64,000 nt of DNA from Lachnospiraceae bacterium (GTDB lineage: Bacteria; Bacillota; Clostridia; Lachnospirales; Lachnospiraceae): positions 62,001-126,000 of the forward strand of contig CAJTFL010000002.1 of NCBI GenBank assembly GCA_910575565.1. Reading direction: 5' to 3'. A model generated the notes under the pieces. It worked only from the letters and a program-made list of their open reading frames with translations. It did no database searches and was not told where the DNA came from. The first letter of the stretch is position 1. Each line of letters opens with the position of its first letter. Below are positions 45,881 to 55,927 of this stretch, piece after piece. Made by a program: the position numbers and the translations under genes.

Positions 45881-46879
45881 TCACATCCCCTCCTTCAATG
45901 AAAAAGGTATAAATTCTTTATCTTCTAAAATAAATTTAATTAATTTATAACAATCCAACTTAATTGCTGTCCGATAACTAACTTTACGTTTTAATTTTGC
46001 ATGAAAAAACACCATTTCCAATCGATTTTCAAATGCTTCTATAAATATTTTCCTCCCTTCATCATTTAATAAACAATAATTAACTTTTTTGTCAAAATGT
46101 TTGTTCACTTGAATTCTCCGATTGTTAACTAATTCAAATATAGTACGATATACAATAATTGGTTTAAAAACCTCACTGATATCTAAGCTTAAAGAAAAAC
46201 GTCCTTCCGATGGTTCATGCAAATAACTTATCCTTTGATCCAAGTGAGTGCGATAAATTGAGGATATTGTTTTAGCATACAGCAACGTATTTCCGAAAGA
46301 TATCATTGCATTAATCGGATTATCCGGTGGACGTTTCACTCGTTTATTCATAATAAATTCGTCTGGAAGAAAATATTTAAAATCACCATAAAATCGCATC
46401 CATGCTTCTCCTTCTATAGACATCAACTCTGCTACTTTTTCCGCTTTTTGAATACGTATTTGAAAATCATTTCTTAACCAATCTATCGTCTGTTTCACTT
46501 CTTTCTTACTATGCTTGTAATAATGATATAAAACTTCGTCCATATTGATTCCAATCCCTGCAACAAAAGCTTTTGCAACAATCACACGTGAATTTTTAAA
46601 TACTTCAGCTTGCTTCAAAATTAATTTTCCGCTATTATACTGGTTTCGCGGATAAAAAGTACCACTATATCCTTCATAATAGTTAAAAAAATGCACCACA
46701 ACATGATTTTGCGACAAAAAATCCAGTAATTTTGTATTAAAAGAAACTTCTGACAAACAATAAATTTCTTTTGTATTCTCTATAGGGATATAAACATTTT
46801 TTCCGTCTTTTCTAAAACATAATGAGTTATCTTTTCTCGTCAATTCTCCTGGTGACATAATATATCTTGTACTTCCCAT
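45881..46879 (-). CDS. cas1: CRISPR-associated endonuclease Cas1 (type I-B)
   Basis: About 332 residues. N-terminal beta domain, then the helical catalytic domain with IEGEAWMRFY (Glu), NPINAMISFGNTLLY, YLHEP (His) and LSLDISEVFKP (Asp), the metal ligands of Cas1. It integrates prespacers at the leader end of the array. AGAGG precedes the ATG. No frameshift is seen, so adaptation genes look intact. Confidence 0.95.
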   Translation of the reverse strand: MGSTRYIMSPGELTRKDNSLCFRKDGKNVYIPIENTKEIYCLSEVSFNTKLLDFLSQNHVVVHFFNYYEGYSGTFYPRNQYNSGKLILKQAEVFKNSRVIVAKAFVAGIGINMDEVLYHYYKHSKKEVKQTIDWLRNDFQIRIQKAEKVAELMSIEGEAWMRFYGDFKYFLPDEFIMNKRVKRPPDNPINAMISFGNTLLYAKTISSIYRTHLDQRISYLHEPSEGRFSLSLDISEVFKPIIVYRTIFELVNNRRIQVNKHFDKKVNYCLLNDEGRKIFIEAFENRLEMVFFHAKLKRKVSYRTAIKLDCYKLIKFILEDKEFIPFSLKEGM

Positions 46880-46926
46880 TTTATTACCTCTTTAATATTT
46901 CTTCACTTCAACCCACTGAATATAAT

Positions 46927-47421
46927 TTAAATATAACAATACTCATAATATGCACATTGATTGCAGCATTTCTTTTTTATTGCTTCTGGAATTTCTTCTT
47001 CCAACAGCAATTTTTCTATTTCATCTATATAATGAAGTAATTGTTCCTCCAGTTCCTCTGTCAGCTCCATAATCATTATACGATTCCCACTTTTATTTTT
47101 TTCAATAAATTCAAGCTTTCCCTTCCGCTCAATTCCCTTTTGCTTTAAAACAAATAAATAGTATAATAACTGCCATTTACAAGCCTCTTCATCCGCATCC
47201 GATTTTTTTATTTCTGTAAGGTATTCTGATGTGAGACGATCTAAACAAATATTATCAATCATAATCTCTGAATTAGATGACTTAGCCGCTTTCTCTTCAT
47301 GAAGGGCTTTTCCTATTTTAACAATTTCGCTATTATCTTCTAAATTCAACCTATTTCCGTGAAGATAGCATTGTCTTTTACAATGAAAATAATAATTGAT
47401 TAAAGTACCATTTACCCTCAT
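46927..47421 (-). CDS. cas4: Cas4 family exonuclease-like protein
   Basis: 164 residues. A first cysteine motif (HCKRQCYL) and C-terminal CCNQCAYYEYC hold a 4Fe-4S cluster; between is a RecB-like nuclease fold with QLLYYLFVLKQKG and LEFIEKNK. Cas4 trims prespacers and selects those next to a PAM. It lies between cas3 and cas1 with an 11-nt gap to cas3. Confidence 0.92.
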   Translation of the reverse strand: MRVNGTLINYYFHCKRQCYLHGNRLNLEDNSEIVKIGKALHEEKAAKSSNSEIMIDNICLDRLTSEYLTEIKKSDADEEACKWQLLYYLFVLKQKGIERKGKLEFIEKNKSGNRIMIMELTEELEEQLLHYIDEIEKLLLEEEIPEAIKKKCCNQCAYYEYCYI

Positions 47422-47432
47422 ATTGTTTTCTC

Positions 47433-49976
47433 CTAAATCTCAATAAAAGCACCGCCATCTTTTTCCAGCATTTTCTTATTTAATTTTCCATTTTCAAAAT
47501 ACTTCTCCCCATCCTGGATCGCGTATAATTCCCCAATTCGATCAGAATATATTAAATTTGAATTTTTCTTAATTTCATAAATAAAATAATTCATTTTTCT
47601 CCTTACTTCGGAAAGCAATATCTGCTTTTTTGCATAATTCATTTTTGAGTCAACCAGCAGCTCCCGATATTCATTCCAGCATTCCCATCCATCTATTTCA
47701 GTTCCATCTTCTAAAACAATACTTCTGGACAAATATATCGAAATGTTCCAATCGTTTTCTTCAATTAATTTCATTCGTTCAGAAACATCAGCAAATTTTC
47801 CTTTCGCAACAATTTGATCGAAAAAATATGCGATCCCTTCTTCCCCCAATGATTCATTAAATTGATTTATTAGCACATCTAAAATCATTTTATAATATTT
47901 ATCAAAGCTTTTTTTCATTAAAATATCCTGTATTATACTATTCTTTAATATAAACTCTTCATTTTTGCGTATATCATTTTTATAAATTTTTTCTGCTGAA
48001 TCTAAATCAAAAAAATATACTACCCCTGTTCGCTTGCAGGATCGATTAATTCTTCCTAAAAACTGTTCCTCACTATCCAATTTAGAAATGTCCTTATATC
48101 CAACATCCAAATCTAGATCAACTCCTGCTTCAACTACCTGAGTTGCTATTAAAACCACCCCATTTCGCTTGATTTTTATTTTCTTTAAAATTTTCGTTCG
48201 CTCTATTATATTATCATCACCCGTTAACAAATAAATCTGACGATCACTTAAATAATCCTGTTGTTTGGAATAAAGCAGTTCAAAAAATTGATACGCTGTA
48301 TCCTTCTTAATAAATTCTACTAAAATCCCTTTATCCTCTGTTGTATAAGTAATAATATGATGATACAGCTCTTCCAAATCAATATTTCTTTCTAACAGTT
48401 CATAAGATATTTTCACTCTTTGACAGAAAACAGGATGTTCAAAATATTTATTCCTATTTTTAATTAACCGTATTACATCCTTTTTTCCATCTGTCAAATA
48501 TTCAAGATCTGGTAATGTTGCAGACATAATCACTACCTTAATTTGCATTAACTTCGCCATAACCGTCAAAAAATTAATTATTTCCGACCATATCTGATTT
48601 CTGTAACTTTGAATTTCATCTAATATAATTATGCTATTAACTAATTGCAAAAAGCCAAAAATAGACTCTCGATGATTTCCAAATAAAATATCAAACAAAT
48701 TTATATGTGTTGTTAAAATAAACGGATAATTTAAAAATTGCCTGTCTAATAAAGCTTTTTGATAAAATGCATAATCATCCTCTTCTTTTTCCCTAATTTC
48801 ATTTTGCTCCGTTTTAATTGGAGTAACTGAATTAATTACTGTAATTTTTGAAAAAACTTCCTCACTTGCCCCAAAAATTTCTTTTAATCCATTTAAGTTT
48901 TGTTCTACCAGGGTATTAAATGGGTATACATAAAAAATTTTATTTTGACCCATTTTTTGCATTTGAAAACTTAAATTCATTGCCACATTACTTTTTCCGC
49001 TTCCTGTAGGAGCCTCTAAAAAAAATAATGATTCACGGCACTTTTCTTTCCAACATTTTTCTGCATCTAAAAACATTTCATTACGCAAGTTATTCATATC
49101 CGTTATATCACCAATATCTGAATTTCCATAAGATGCTGATTCATACTCACGTATAGACTGAACTAATTCACAAGATTCATATATTCTTGATAATTGAGCG
49201 CTATCAGAAATATCACCAAAATTTTTAATTTCAACTCCATTAACATATTCCGAAGTGGCATAATAATCAACCGATACAAGAATTGAATATAGGAGACGCA
49301 TAATTGTATAATAAGAAATTTTTAAATCTCGCGAAAACTTATTTACTATTTTTCCCGCTCGTTGAACGTATCCGATATTATCTGCATTAAAATAAAATAG
49401 ACCTTTATAAACAGGAAAATCACATTCTTCTAATAATTCAGCAATAATCCTTGCCTGTCCTCCATCCATAAACTGCTTTTCGTAATCTTCCATATTTCCC
49501 AAATCACTATGATGCCTGGATATCAGATATGCACATGAATATGCCAACATCTTTAATTTTCGTGCCTCCTTTTTTTCTACTTTACTTTTTGCGATTTCAT
49601 CATAGCAATAATCCAAATAAATAATCGATGAGAAAAACGAATGATTCGCTCCTGATAAGCATTTCAAATAATCAAATCGAAAATCCTTTCTTCCCATTTT
49701 TTTTCGTTGAAATTCCGGATTTATCTTTCCTACATCATGAAACGTAATCATTCTTTTCCATATTTTTCTAGCCAACTCCATACTCATTTGGGAATCAGTC
49801 TCCATATATTCACGCAAGAATGTTTCCACAATGCAGTCCAATTTTTTCGCCATAAGCAAACGCTCCAAATACTTTTTACATCGCTCTATATGCTGCTGCA
49901 ATGTTTCTGCTTCTTTCCCTTCTGTTATATGTGCATAAATTTCGTATTCGCTACATAATATTTTATTTAGTTCCAT
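47433..49976 (-). CDS. cas3: Cas3 helicase-nuclease
   Basis: About 847 residues. N-terminal HD nuclease domain with FHDVGKINPEFQ and SRHHSD, then an SF2 helicase with FFLEAPTGSGKSNVAMN (Walker A), IIILDEIQSY (DExx), MSATLPDLEYL and ATQVVEAGVDLDLD. It is recruited by Cascade and degrades target DNA. All key motifs are kept. The upstream gap to cas5 (50354) is 377 nt and contains a long hairpin, so cas3 to cas2 may be expressed separately from the Cascade genes. Confidence 0.96.
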   Translation of the reverse strand: MELNKILCSEYEIYAHITEGKEAETLQQHIERCKKYLERLLMAKKLDCIVETFLREYMETDSQMSMELARKIWKRMITFHDVGKINPEFQRKKMGRKDFRFDYLKCLSGANHSFFSSIIYLDYCYDEIAKSKVEKKEARKLKMLAYSCAYLISRHHSDLGNMEDYEKQFMDGGQARIIAELLEECDFPVYKGLFYFNADNIGYVQRAGKIVNKFSRDLKISYYTIMRLLYSILVSVDYYATSEYVNGVEIKNFGDISDSAQLSRIYESCELVQSIREYESASYGNSDIGDITDMNNLRNEMFLDAEKCWKEKCRESLFFLEAPTGSGKSNVAMNLSFQMQKMGQNKIFYVYPFNTLVEQNLNGLKEIFGASEEVFSKITVINSVTPIKTEQNEIREKEEDDYAFYQKALLDRQFLNYPFILTTHINLFDILFGNHRESIFGFLQLVNSIIILDEIQSYRNQIWSEIINFLTVMAKLMQIKVVIMSATLPDLEYLTDGKKDVIRLIKNRNKYFEHPVFCQRVKISYELLERNIDLEELYHHIITYTTEDKGILVEFIKKDTAYQFFELLYSKQQDYLSDRQIYLLTGDDNIIERTKILKKIKIKRNGVVLIATQVVEAGVDLDLDVGYKDISKLDSEEQFLGRINRSCKRTGVVYFFDLDSAEKIYKNDIRKNEEFILKNSIIQDILMKKSFDKYYKMILDVLINQFNESLGEEGIAYFFDQIVAKGKFADVSERMKLIEENDWNISIYLSRSIVLEDGTEIDGWECWNEYRELLVDSKMNYAKKQILLSEVRRKMNYFIYEIKKNSNLIYSDRIGELYAIQDGEKYFENGKLNKKMLEKDGGAFIEI

Positions 49977-50353
49977 AATTCCTTCTCCTCTTACCTTGCA
50001 TTTTACTTAAACCTGTTCAATCCTCTATCTAATCACGATTATCCCCAATAGCTTTTAATAAGTATTAATCGAATGTTTATTGAAACATAATAGCCAACCC
50101 ATTCCCTGTAGAGCTAAAGGGATATTGCAAAACTATAATAACCTTTGCAATATCCCTTTACTGTCAAAGTAATTTAGCCAAAGGAAATTCAGAATGCCCG
50201 ATAAAGCGGGGCAGCTCCTCCGCTTCACCACTTCCTCATAATCCTATGCTGCTGTCGCAACTTGCCAGATGGCGCTTGCACCCCACCTGACTGGGGCAAG
50301 TCCCCCACCACTTTCACCTTTACGGCTTAGAAGCAGAGAACTTCCTTGATAAG
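49977..50353. other. gap inside the cas operon with no gene
   Basis: 377 nt between cas5 and cas3. It has stops in all frames. It contains the 17-bp hairpin at 50115-50160 and a GC-richer stretch (50190-50320) with several small inverted repeats (for example AAGCGGGGCAG with CTCCTCCGCTT). No promoter was clear. Confidence 0.6.
50115..50160. repeat. perfect 17-bp stem hairpin
   Basis: TAAAGGGATATTGCAAA (50115-50131) and TTTGCAATATCCCTTTA (50144-50160) are exact inverted halves around a 12-nt loop. There is no T-tract on either side, so it is not a simple terminator. Confidence 0.9.
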
Positions 50354-51079
50354 TTAAAAAAATATGATATTTTTTTGATTTGTGCAAACCACCTCCGCTT
50401 GATGGCAAAGTATAGGAATATTGGTAAAAACAAACTTTTCATATTGATACATATGCGTCTGCTTATCTAATCCTACCGGCAAAAACTCTGCATATTGGAA
50501 TGGGATAATTTCATCCTCGTCCTTATCCAATTCTACCAAACTATCCGGGAAAAAACTATCAATCTGACTTATCTCATCTTCATCCGCAATTTCCCCTTTA
50601 AAAATTTCCACATTAGTAATATCTGCAGGATGATCATTACTCCCTAAATACGGAAGAAATATGCCGTTTTTTTGCAACATACACAGCTTAATTTTTTCTG
50701 ACTCCCCATCATTTACTTTCAAATAAATCTCCCACCATGGATTTTCCAGCCATTGCTGTTTTACAATCAAATTCCCTCCCTGTTCCTTAGAAGCGTACCC
50801 TACAGAATTATTAAATGATTGAATCTTCTTCCCGATATAACCTTTTGAATCTTTTTTTGGAACAACTGCTACCTCTAGTTGATGCAGCTTTTCATAAAAC
50901 TCCGGATACATACTTTTCTTCCCGATTCCACCATAGCCCCCATACCCCAAAAGTGCCCCAAATATTCCCAGCAAGGCAACCTTATGAACATTGCCAAAGG
51001 TAAAGCTATAATATGTGTTTACCTCAGGAACCCTAAAAAATGCGGTTTTCCCTTCAAGGATAAACTTCAAAATCTCCAT
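50354..51079 (-). CDS. cas5: Cas5 (type I-B Cascade subunit)
   Basis: About 241 residues. The N-terminus EILKFILEGKTAFFRVPEVNTYY and the Gly-rich LGIFGALLGYGGYGG fit Cas5b, which holds the 5' handle of the crRNA in Cascade. It starts 2 nt after cas7 ends and is followed by the 377-nt gap. Confidence 0.92.
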   Translation of the reverse strand: MEILKFILEGKTAFFRVPEVNTYYSFTFGNVHKVALLGIFGALLGYGGYGGIGKKSMYPEFYEKLHQLEVAVVPKKDSKGYIGKKIQSFNNSVGYASKEQGGNLIVKQQWLENPWWEIYLKVNDGESEKIKLCMLQKNGIFLPYLGSNDHPADITNVEIFKGEIADEDEISQIDSFFPDSLVELDKDEDEIIPFQYAEFLPVGLDKQTHMYQYEKFVFTNIPILCHQAEVVCTNQKNIIFF

Positions 51080-51080
51080 C

Positions 51081-52034
51081 CTAAACCTCTTCCCGGGTAA
51101 AAATATTATAATATTTAATCCCTTCTTTTTTCATTGGCAGTATTTGCGTTGTATATGGATTATAATAAACTTGAATAGAATAAATCCGATTCATTACCTT
51201 CTCCAGCAATTCCATAATTCCAATTTTGATTGTGTTTAATTCACCATCTTTTCCTTTAATGAAATCCACATATCCAGATAGCGTAGGAAGATACAGGATT
51301 GGCTCTGTTTCCACTAGCAGTGCAAATTCATTTTCACATCCTATTTTTGCGTTTGTTGCAAAAGAAGTTGCTGCCGACAATGCCGCTTCTTTAAACTTAG
51401 CATAATCTTCTTCTGTATATCCTTCTGTAACTCCAAGTTCAACAAACTCTTTATATGCCAATGGATTAATCGAAAACGGGTAAAAATAATGTGCTTCATT
51501 ACTGACAATTTTTGTTCCTAAGGTAGAATTCTTTGCTTCTTCATCTTCTTTACTCTTCTCTTTGGCAGATGGATCCCGAAACGGAGAAAGTATTGACTGC
51601 TCTTGTGGCTCAGTATCCCCATAATGATTAAATCCTTGCCCGATCTGCACCGCTCCGGTAATTGAAATATTCATTCCCGATTCCGCAAAAGTCGCCCCAA
51701 AATTTTTCACGTCAATCGCCTGAAATAAATTTGACAATACCTGTTCTGCATTTTTCTTTCCTTCCATTTTTCCAAAAAGCTGCTCATAACGTTCCTTCAA
51801 CGTTTTAGGAATAAGGCTAACCTCTCCCTTTTTATCAAACATACACATCGATTTAATGTACAGCACCTTTTCACCTTGATCATTCCACATTTTTTTTATC
51901 GGATATTTAAATGCTTTATCACTTCCAAAAGTCCTCCCATCTGAAGTAGTTTTTGGATATCCAGAAAAATCAGCATTCCAATTTGCCATAATCGAAGAAA
52001 TGCCCAAAACACCATATACTCGTTTATCCATCAT
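51081..52034 (-). CDS. cas7: Cas7 (Csh2-type), Cascade backbone
   Basis: About 317 residues. RVYGVLGISSIMANWNADFSGYPKTT, then SDGRTFGSDKAFKYPIKKMW and NISITGAVQIGQGFN, matching Csh2/Cas7 proteins of type I-B that coat the crRNA. Several starts are possible (52043, 52034, 52031); AGGGGG lies 10 nt before the ATG at 52034. It is spaced 1 nt from cas5. Confidence 0.93.
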   Translation of the reverse strand: MMDKRVYGVLGISSIMANWNADFSGYPKTTSDGRTFGSDKAFKYPIKKMWNDQGEKVLYIKSMCMFDKKGEVSLIPKTLKERYEQLFGKMEGKKNAEQVLSNLFQAIDVKNFGATFAESGMNISITGAVQIGQGFNHYGDTEPQEQSILSPFRDPSAKEKSKEDEEAKNSTLGTKIVSNEAHYFYPFSINPLAYKEFVELGVTEGYTEEDYAKFKEAALSAATSFATNAKIGCENEFALLVETEPILYLPTLSGYVDFIKGKDGELNTIKIGIMELLEKVMNRIYSIQVYYNPYTTQILPMKKEGIKYYNIFTREEV

Positions 52035-52090
52035 CACTTTCATTCCCCCTGTAAATTAATATTATAATTCTCGACTAGCAATAGCATATA

Positions 52091-53815
52091 TCACTTAAAA
52101 ATAAAACAATCTGATGTTAAACCTGCCGATAATACAATCGCATCAACCATCGGCTGCTTAGGATGATACTGCATCACATTACTATACAATCTTTTCACCC
52201 TTAAATTATTATAATCAATCCGGTAATTATACTTTTTAAATAAAAATGTCATATGTTTTTTTATCATATTGTCATTATCTGCATTCATAAATGGATTAAT
52301 TAACGACAATGGTTTTTTCTTCGAATTGCTTATACTGATGAAATAAGATACCAATTGCCCTACTCCAAAGTAGTATTCTTCATCACTTCTAAACCTCCAT
52401 CCATTTTTATCATCCATATAGTTTTCAAATTGATCCTCCAGATAATTCATATCCTCCTCCTTCTTTTTATTTCCCGCAAAAAAATCCTCCAATGACCATA
52501 ATAAATTAATCTGAAATTTTGCTTTTTTCCAAAATCCTCTGCAAATAGAATTCTTAATCAAAAATTTTCCAGCATCTCTCAATACTGGCCAAATATTTAT
52601 CTCATTATTTTTATAAAACCAAGAAAACAATCGTTCACGAATCGCCACTAACTGGTTTAAAACCCTTTCGTCACGAATCAGCAAATCTCCTGGATTGGTA
52701 AAATAATTAGATATCAAACTTTTATTAAAAAAAATATCATCAATAAGCTTTTCTAACTGCGATCGTTCATTAATTACTCCGTAATCATCCCTATCCGCGC
52801 TTAATATCTTTTTATGATAAAAAGCGGGGCATAAATTAGGACTATAAGAAACCACTACATCTGCATTATGAATTTCAACTTCTTTTTTTCCCTTTCTAAG
52901 CCGCAGAAAATAACCGCTCACTTTCGTTTTCGGGTATTCCCCAGGCCTAAAAGCTAGAATCTCGCCCTCCAAATAATCAAAGTAAAGATTCACCCTCCCT
53001 TTTGAGGCATAACCCATAAGAAAATCGTAAAACCTTGCCTGAAGAACAGCCTCTTCCTGATTGATCAAGTATGGAACCTCAATTTTCCTGGAATGATTCG
53101 CCAGATATGGTTTTTTTGCGTTCATCCCTAAGTTATTATTAGGCAATCCTACAATTTTCCCATCCACGTTCATATTAAACTTATTGCTATTATAAATATT
53201 TGGAATTTCATACCGCTGACTTTCCCGTTTATAACATTCTTTTGTCTTTCCCATATCCGTATAAACAAAGAATAACTTCAGATAGTCCTTACGACTTGCA
53301 TCTATATGAATGCTGCGCAAATTCAGAGATATCCAATCATGTATTTGCTCCAATGCCGTTTCATCGAGCTTTCCCAAGCTTTCCTCTGACTGCTGATAAA
53401 GTTCCAACGATTTCGCATCTTTATACTTTTTTCTTGGTTCCTTCAAAATCGAGTAATACTCATCAATAACACTTTGCGTAAACTTCGGATCAGATAAGCT
53501 TTCTTTTTTAATAAAAAACGCATAGTAATTATTTGAATGAATGATTTTCTTTTGATCAATAGGCTTATTCATATCAATCAACTTGCTATAATAATCCAGA
53601 AAACAAAAATCCAAATATTTAGGCGAATCTCTTCCGTCTAACACCCCCTTTTTCTTGTCATAAATAATATCCAACGGCTCACTTATATTCCACATTTCAT
53701 CAGCCATAGTAATAAACATATATGTCCCATCTTTAGGAACGTAATTATCTAAAATGTAACGTTCACCCTTTTGCGTTAAATTTTCACAAAATAATCCAAG
53801 GCACTCGCGAATCAC
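52091..53815 (-). CDS. cas8b: Cas8b/Csh1 large subunit of type I-B Cascade
   Basis: About 574 residues. Between cas6 and cas7, it has the size, position and segments (NYVPKDGTYMFI, LDYYSKLIDMNKP, GKIVGLPNNNLGMNAKKPYLANHSRK) of Csh1. It detects PAM and holds the target strand. Family is highly divergent; context supports the call strongly. Confidence 0.9.
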   Translation of the reverse strand: MIRECLGLFCENLTQKGERYILDNYVPKDGTYMFITMADEMWNISEPLDIIYDKKKGVLDGRDSPKYLDFCFLDYYSKLIDMNKPIDQKKIIHSNNYYAFFIKKESLSDPKFTQSVIDEYYSILKEPRKKYKDAKSLELYQQSEESLGKLDETALEQIHDWISLNLRSIHIDASRKDYLKLFFVYTDMGKTKECYKRESQRYEIPNIYNSNKFNMNVDGKIVGLPNNNLGMNAKKPYLANHSRKIEVPYLINQEEAVLQARFYDFLMGYASKGRVNLYFDYLEGEILAFRPGEYPKTKVSGYFLRLRKGKKEVEIHNADVVVSYSPNLCPAFYHKKILSADRDDYGVINERSQLEKLIDDIFFNKSLISNYFTNPGDLLIRDERVLNQLVAIRERLFSWFYKNNEINIWPVLRDAGKFLIKNSICRGFWKKAKFQINLLWSLEDFFAGNKKKEEDMNYLEDQFENYMDDKNGWRFRSDEEYYFGVGQLVSYFISISNSKKKPLSLINPFMNADNDNMIKKHMTFLFKKYNYRIDYNNLRVKRLYSNVMQYHPKQPMVDAIVLSAGLTSDCFIFK

Positions 53816-53829
53816 CCATTTTGCCCCCT

Positions 53830-54525
53830 TTACATAAAATGTGCGTTTACAAATCCATATCCCCTTGCATTCATCGTCCCCGCTCCCGTTCCTAATGACA
53901 TAAATGCCAACTGCTGGGCTACCAAATTATCCGCTATCTGCATCTGCACCTTATCGGCTAATAGCTTAACCGACTTATATGGTATTGCAATGGGTGTGCG
54001 GTTTGTAAGCTCTAACAATGTAAACAATTCAATATTTTCATTTATTTCACCTCCCAGCAAACCCTGGTATTTTTTTATCAAATTCACTTTTATCTGCTGG
54101 CCAAACTGTGCAAAATCCATTTCGTCGCGCCAGTAAGTTTGTCCAGGCCCCTTAACCACAACTGGTGTGATAGAATACAAGGCTTTAATATGTCTTTGCT
54201 TAACTATGGTAACACTACATACTAATCCCTTCATTGATGCATTTTCATGTTTCGGCAAATTTTCCTCCAAATATTGCATCAAGTTTCGATCAACGCTTCT
54301 GATCATAATTTGATATACTTGTTCTTTTCTATATGTGCCATCTGGCTCTGGCTTATAAAACGAATTAAAGCAGTAATTCTTATAACAATTTTCATTATGT
54401 AATTTTGCCCATTGAGGATTTTTAACCAATACCTCATCAATAAATGATGCAATCTCCATCAAAGAATACTCTTGTTTAATTTCCCGCATCAAAAAAACTT
54501 TTAAATATAACTGAAAAACATTCAT
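53830..54525 (-). CDS. cas6: Cas6 crRNA-processing endoribonuclease
   Basis: About 231 residues. The C-terminal Gly-rich loop FMSLGTGAGTMNARGYGFVN is typical of Cas6, which cuts each repeat to leave an 8-nt 5' handle. First gene of the cas operon. I chose the ATG at 54525 (GGAG 6 nt upstream) over earlier in-frame starts. Confidence 0.9.
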   Translation of the reverse strand: MNVFQLYLKVFLMREIKQEYSLMEIASFIDEVLVKNPQWAKLHNENCYKNYCFNSFYKPEPDGTYRKEQVYQIMIRSVDRNLMQYLEENLPKHENASMKGLVCSVTIVKQRHIKALYSITPVVVKGPGQTYWRDEMDFAQFGQQIKVNLIKKYQGLLGGEINENIELFTLLELTNRTPIAIPYKSVKLLADKVQMQIADNLVAQQLAFMSLGTGAGTMNARGYGFVNAHFM

Positions 54526-54659
54526 CATTTTCTCCATTCTGCTGCAACATTTTATCATTTAAAAGCAATCTTTATAAATTGACAAACAGCTATGCTGCGA
54601 ACGGCATTGCGGCTTATCGGAATTCACAAAGCAAGCTTAGGTTATAAAAGTTACCACCC

Positions 54660-54725
54660 GTTCAGCCGCGTCATTCGCAAAATGTGTCCATGGCACTCCC
54701 CGCTGTTTACACAGCTCCTTTCTCA
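54660..54725 (+). repeat. truncated copy C of the MITE-like element
   Basis: GTTCAGCCGCGTCATTCGCA starts a copy matching the left end of the 155-bp element (16714-16868), with CGGCACTC-like and GCTGTTTACACAGC segments. It ends before the right terminus. It lies upstream of the cas operon. Some substitutions mark it as old. Confidence 0.6.
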
Positions 54726-54750
54726 CATAAGCAATCGTTTTTTATAATAA

Positions 54751-55299
54751 TTAAAGATCTAATTTCTGAAAATCAATCGTAAAATCCTCATAAACATTCA
54801 CATTTATTTTATCTTGAAATGTATATGTTTTTACACTAAGATCCTTTTGTTCCAGATAATATACTAAAACGATTTCATTACGCGGATCCACAATCCAGTA
54901 CTCCCGCACTCCTGCCTTTGCATACAAGTTTAATTTAAAAATAAAATCATGTTCTGGATTACCTGGTGAAACGATTTCGATAATCCAATCAGGAGCGCCA
55001 GAACATCCCTGTGCCGTCAATTTGCTTGGATCGCAAATAACGCTAATATCCGGTTCTACAATGGTTTTTCTGTCATTAAACAGCTTGACTGCAAAAGGAG
55101 CTGGGTAAACTTTACAGAAACCATTTTTTAACCTGATATAATCACGAATTGTCGCTGCAAGCTCCATTAGGATATTTTGATGAATTCTACTGGGTGCTGC
55201 CTGATCGTAGATTTGGCCGTCAATCAGTTCTGCCCGAACCCCTTCGGGAAGATGATAATAATCCTCTTCCGTATAAATTTTCTTTAATGCGGATAGCAT
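54751..55299 (-). CDS. Uma2 family endonuclease-like protein
   Basis: 182 residues of the DUF820/PF05685 family, a PD-(D/E)XK fold of uncertain role. Visible are EEDYYHLPEGVRAELIDGQIY, VEPDISVICDPSKL (acidic metal ligand), WIIEIVSPGNPEHDFIFKLNLYAKAGVREYWIVDP (Glu and Lys). GGAGGAG precedes the ATG. It is just upstream of the cas operon but separate. Confidence 0.88.
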   Translation of the reverse strand: MLSALKKIYTEEDYYHLPEGVRAELIDGQIYDQAAPSRIHQNILMELAATIRDYIRLKNGFCKVYPAPFAVKLFNDRKTIVEPDISVICDPSKLTAQGCSGAPDWIIEIVSPGNPEHDFIFKLNLYAKAGVREYWIVDPRNEIVLVYYLEQKDLSVKTYTFQDKINVNVYEDFTIDFQKLDL

Positions 55300-55692
55300 A
55301 ACACTCCTCCTAGATTATAAAATTTGTTCAATCATTTTCTATATGCTAATTATAGAAGCTTTTTTTCTTTATGTCAATTACTTTCAAATACATACTTTGA
55401 TATATTGTAATTAACACACACCACACTTCTTTTGAAATACACACTGTGTTCCCATTCAGCCTTAAAATTTCCAAATACTTACTTTTTTCAAAAAACTTTG
55501 TTTTCTAGTTTAACTTGCCTCAGCGATAGTTTATCAGATTTACCTTAATTTGTCAATTCCTGTTTCATAATATTCCCATTCTCTTACATATATCTCATAG
55601 CTATTTCAACGTCTCTTATTGCTCTGGGCACTCATACTATAGCTGCTCTTCCTCATTATCTGTTGGCTGGCGACATAACATAGCAGAAGCTC

Positions 55693-55720
55693 AAAAAGAA
55701 GCTACCTTATGAGCAGCTTC
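55693..55720 (-). terminator. possible terminator on the minus strand
   Basis: GAAGCT and AGCTTC form a stem that, read leftward, is followed by TTTTT. No gene with a stop near it was recognised, so it may be a relic. The AT-rich gap 55300-55927 holds no other feature apart from the promoter at 55871. Confidence 0.4.
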
Positions 55721-55870
55721 CTACACTTACCGACGCATGGCTGTTTCTGCCAGCCCTTTGTTCTCTCCTTAATAATTTACTCCCTTTTCGAAATTGTGTA
55801 CCCACCGAAAACGAGCCTATAAATATACGTTTGCAATAAATAAAGATACACTCTAACCACTTTACATACA

Positions 55871-55899
55871 TTGAAATATGCAGTAAAATATAGTATGAT
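55871..55899 (+). promoter_or_regulatory. promoter of the small membrane-protein gene
   Basis: TTGAAA (55871) and TATGAT (55894) are 17 nt apart, and lie 29 nt before the ATG at 55928. Confidence 0.7.
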
Positions 55900-55927
55900 A
55901 TAAAAGATTTTTTTGAGGAGGATAGCC

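Noticed and set aside
50190..50320. Another copy of the MITE-like element in the cas5-cas3 gap
   Set aside because: It has GC-rich small inverted repeats but not the GTTCAGCC/GGCTGAAC ends.
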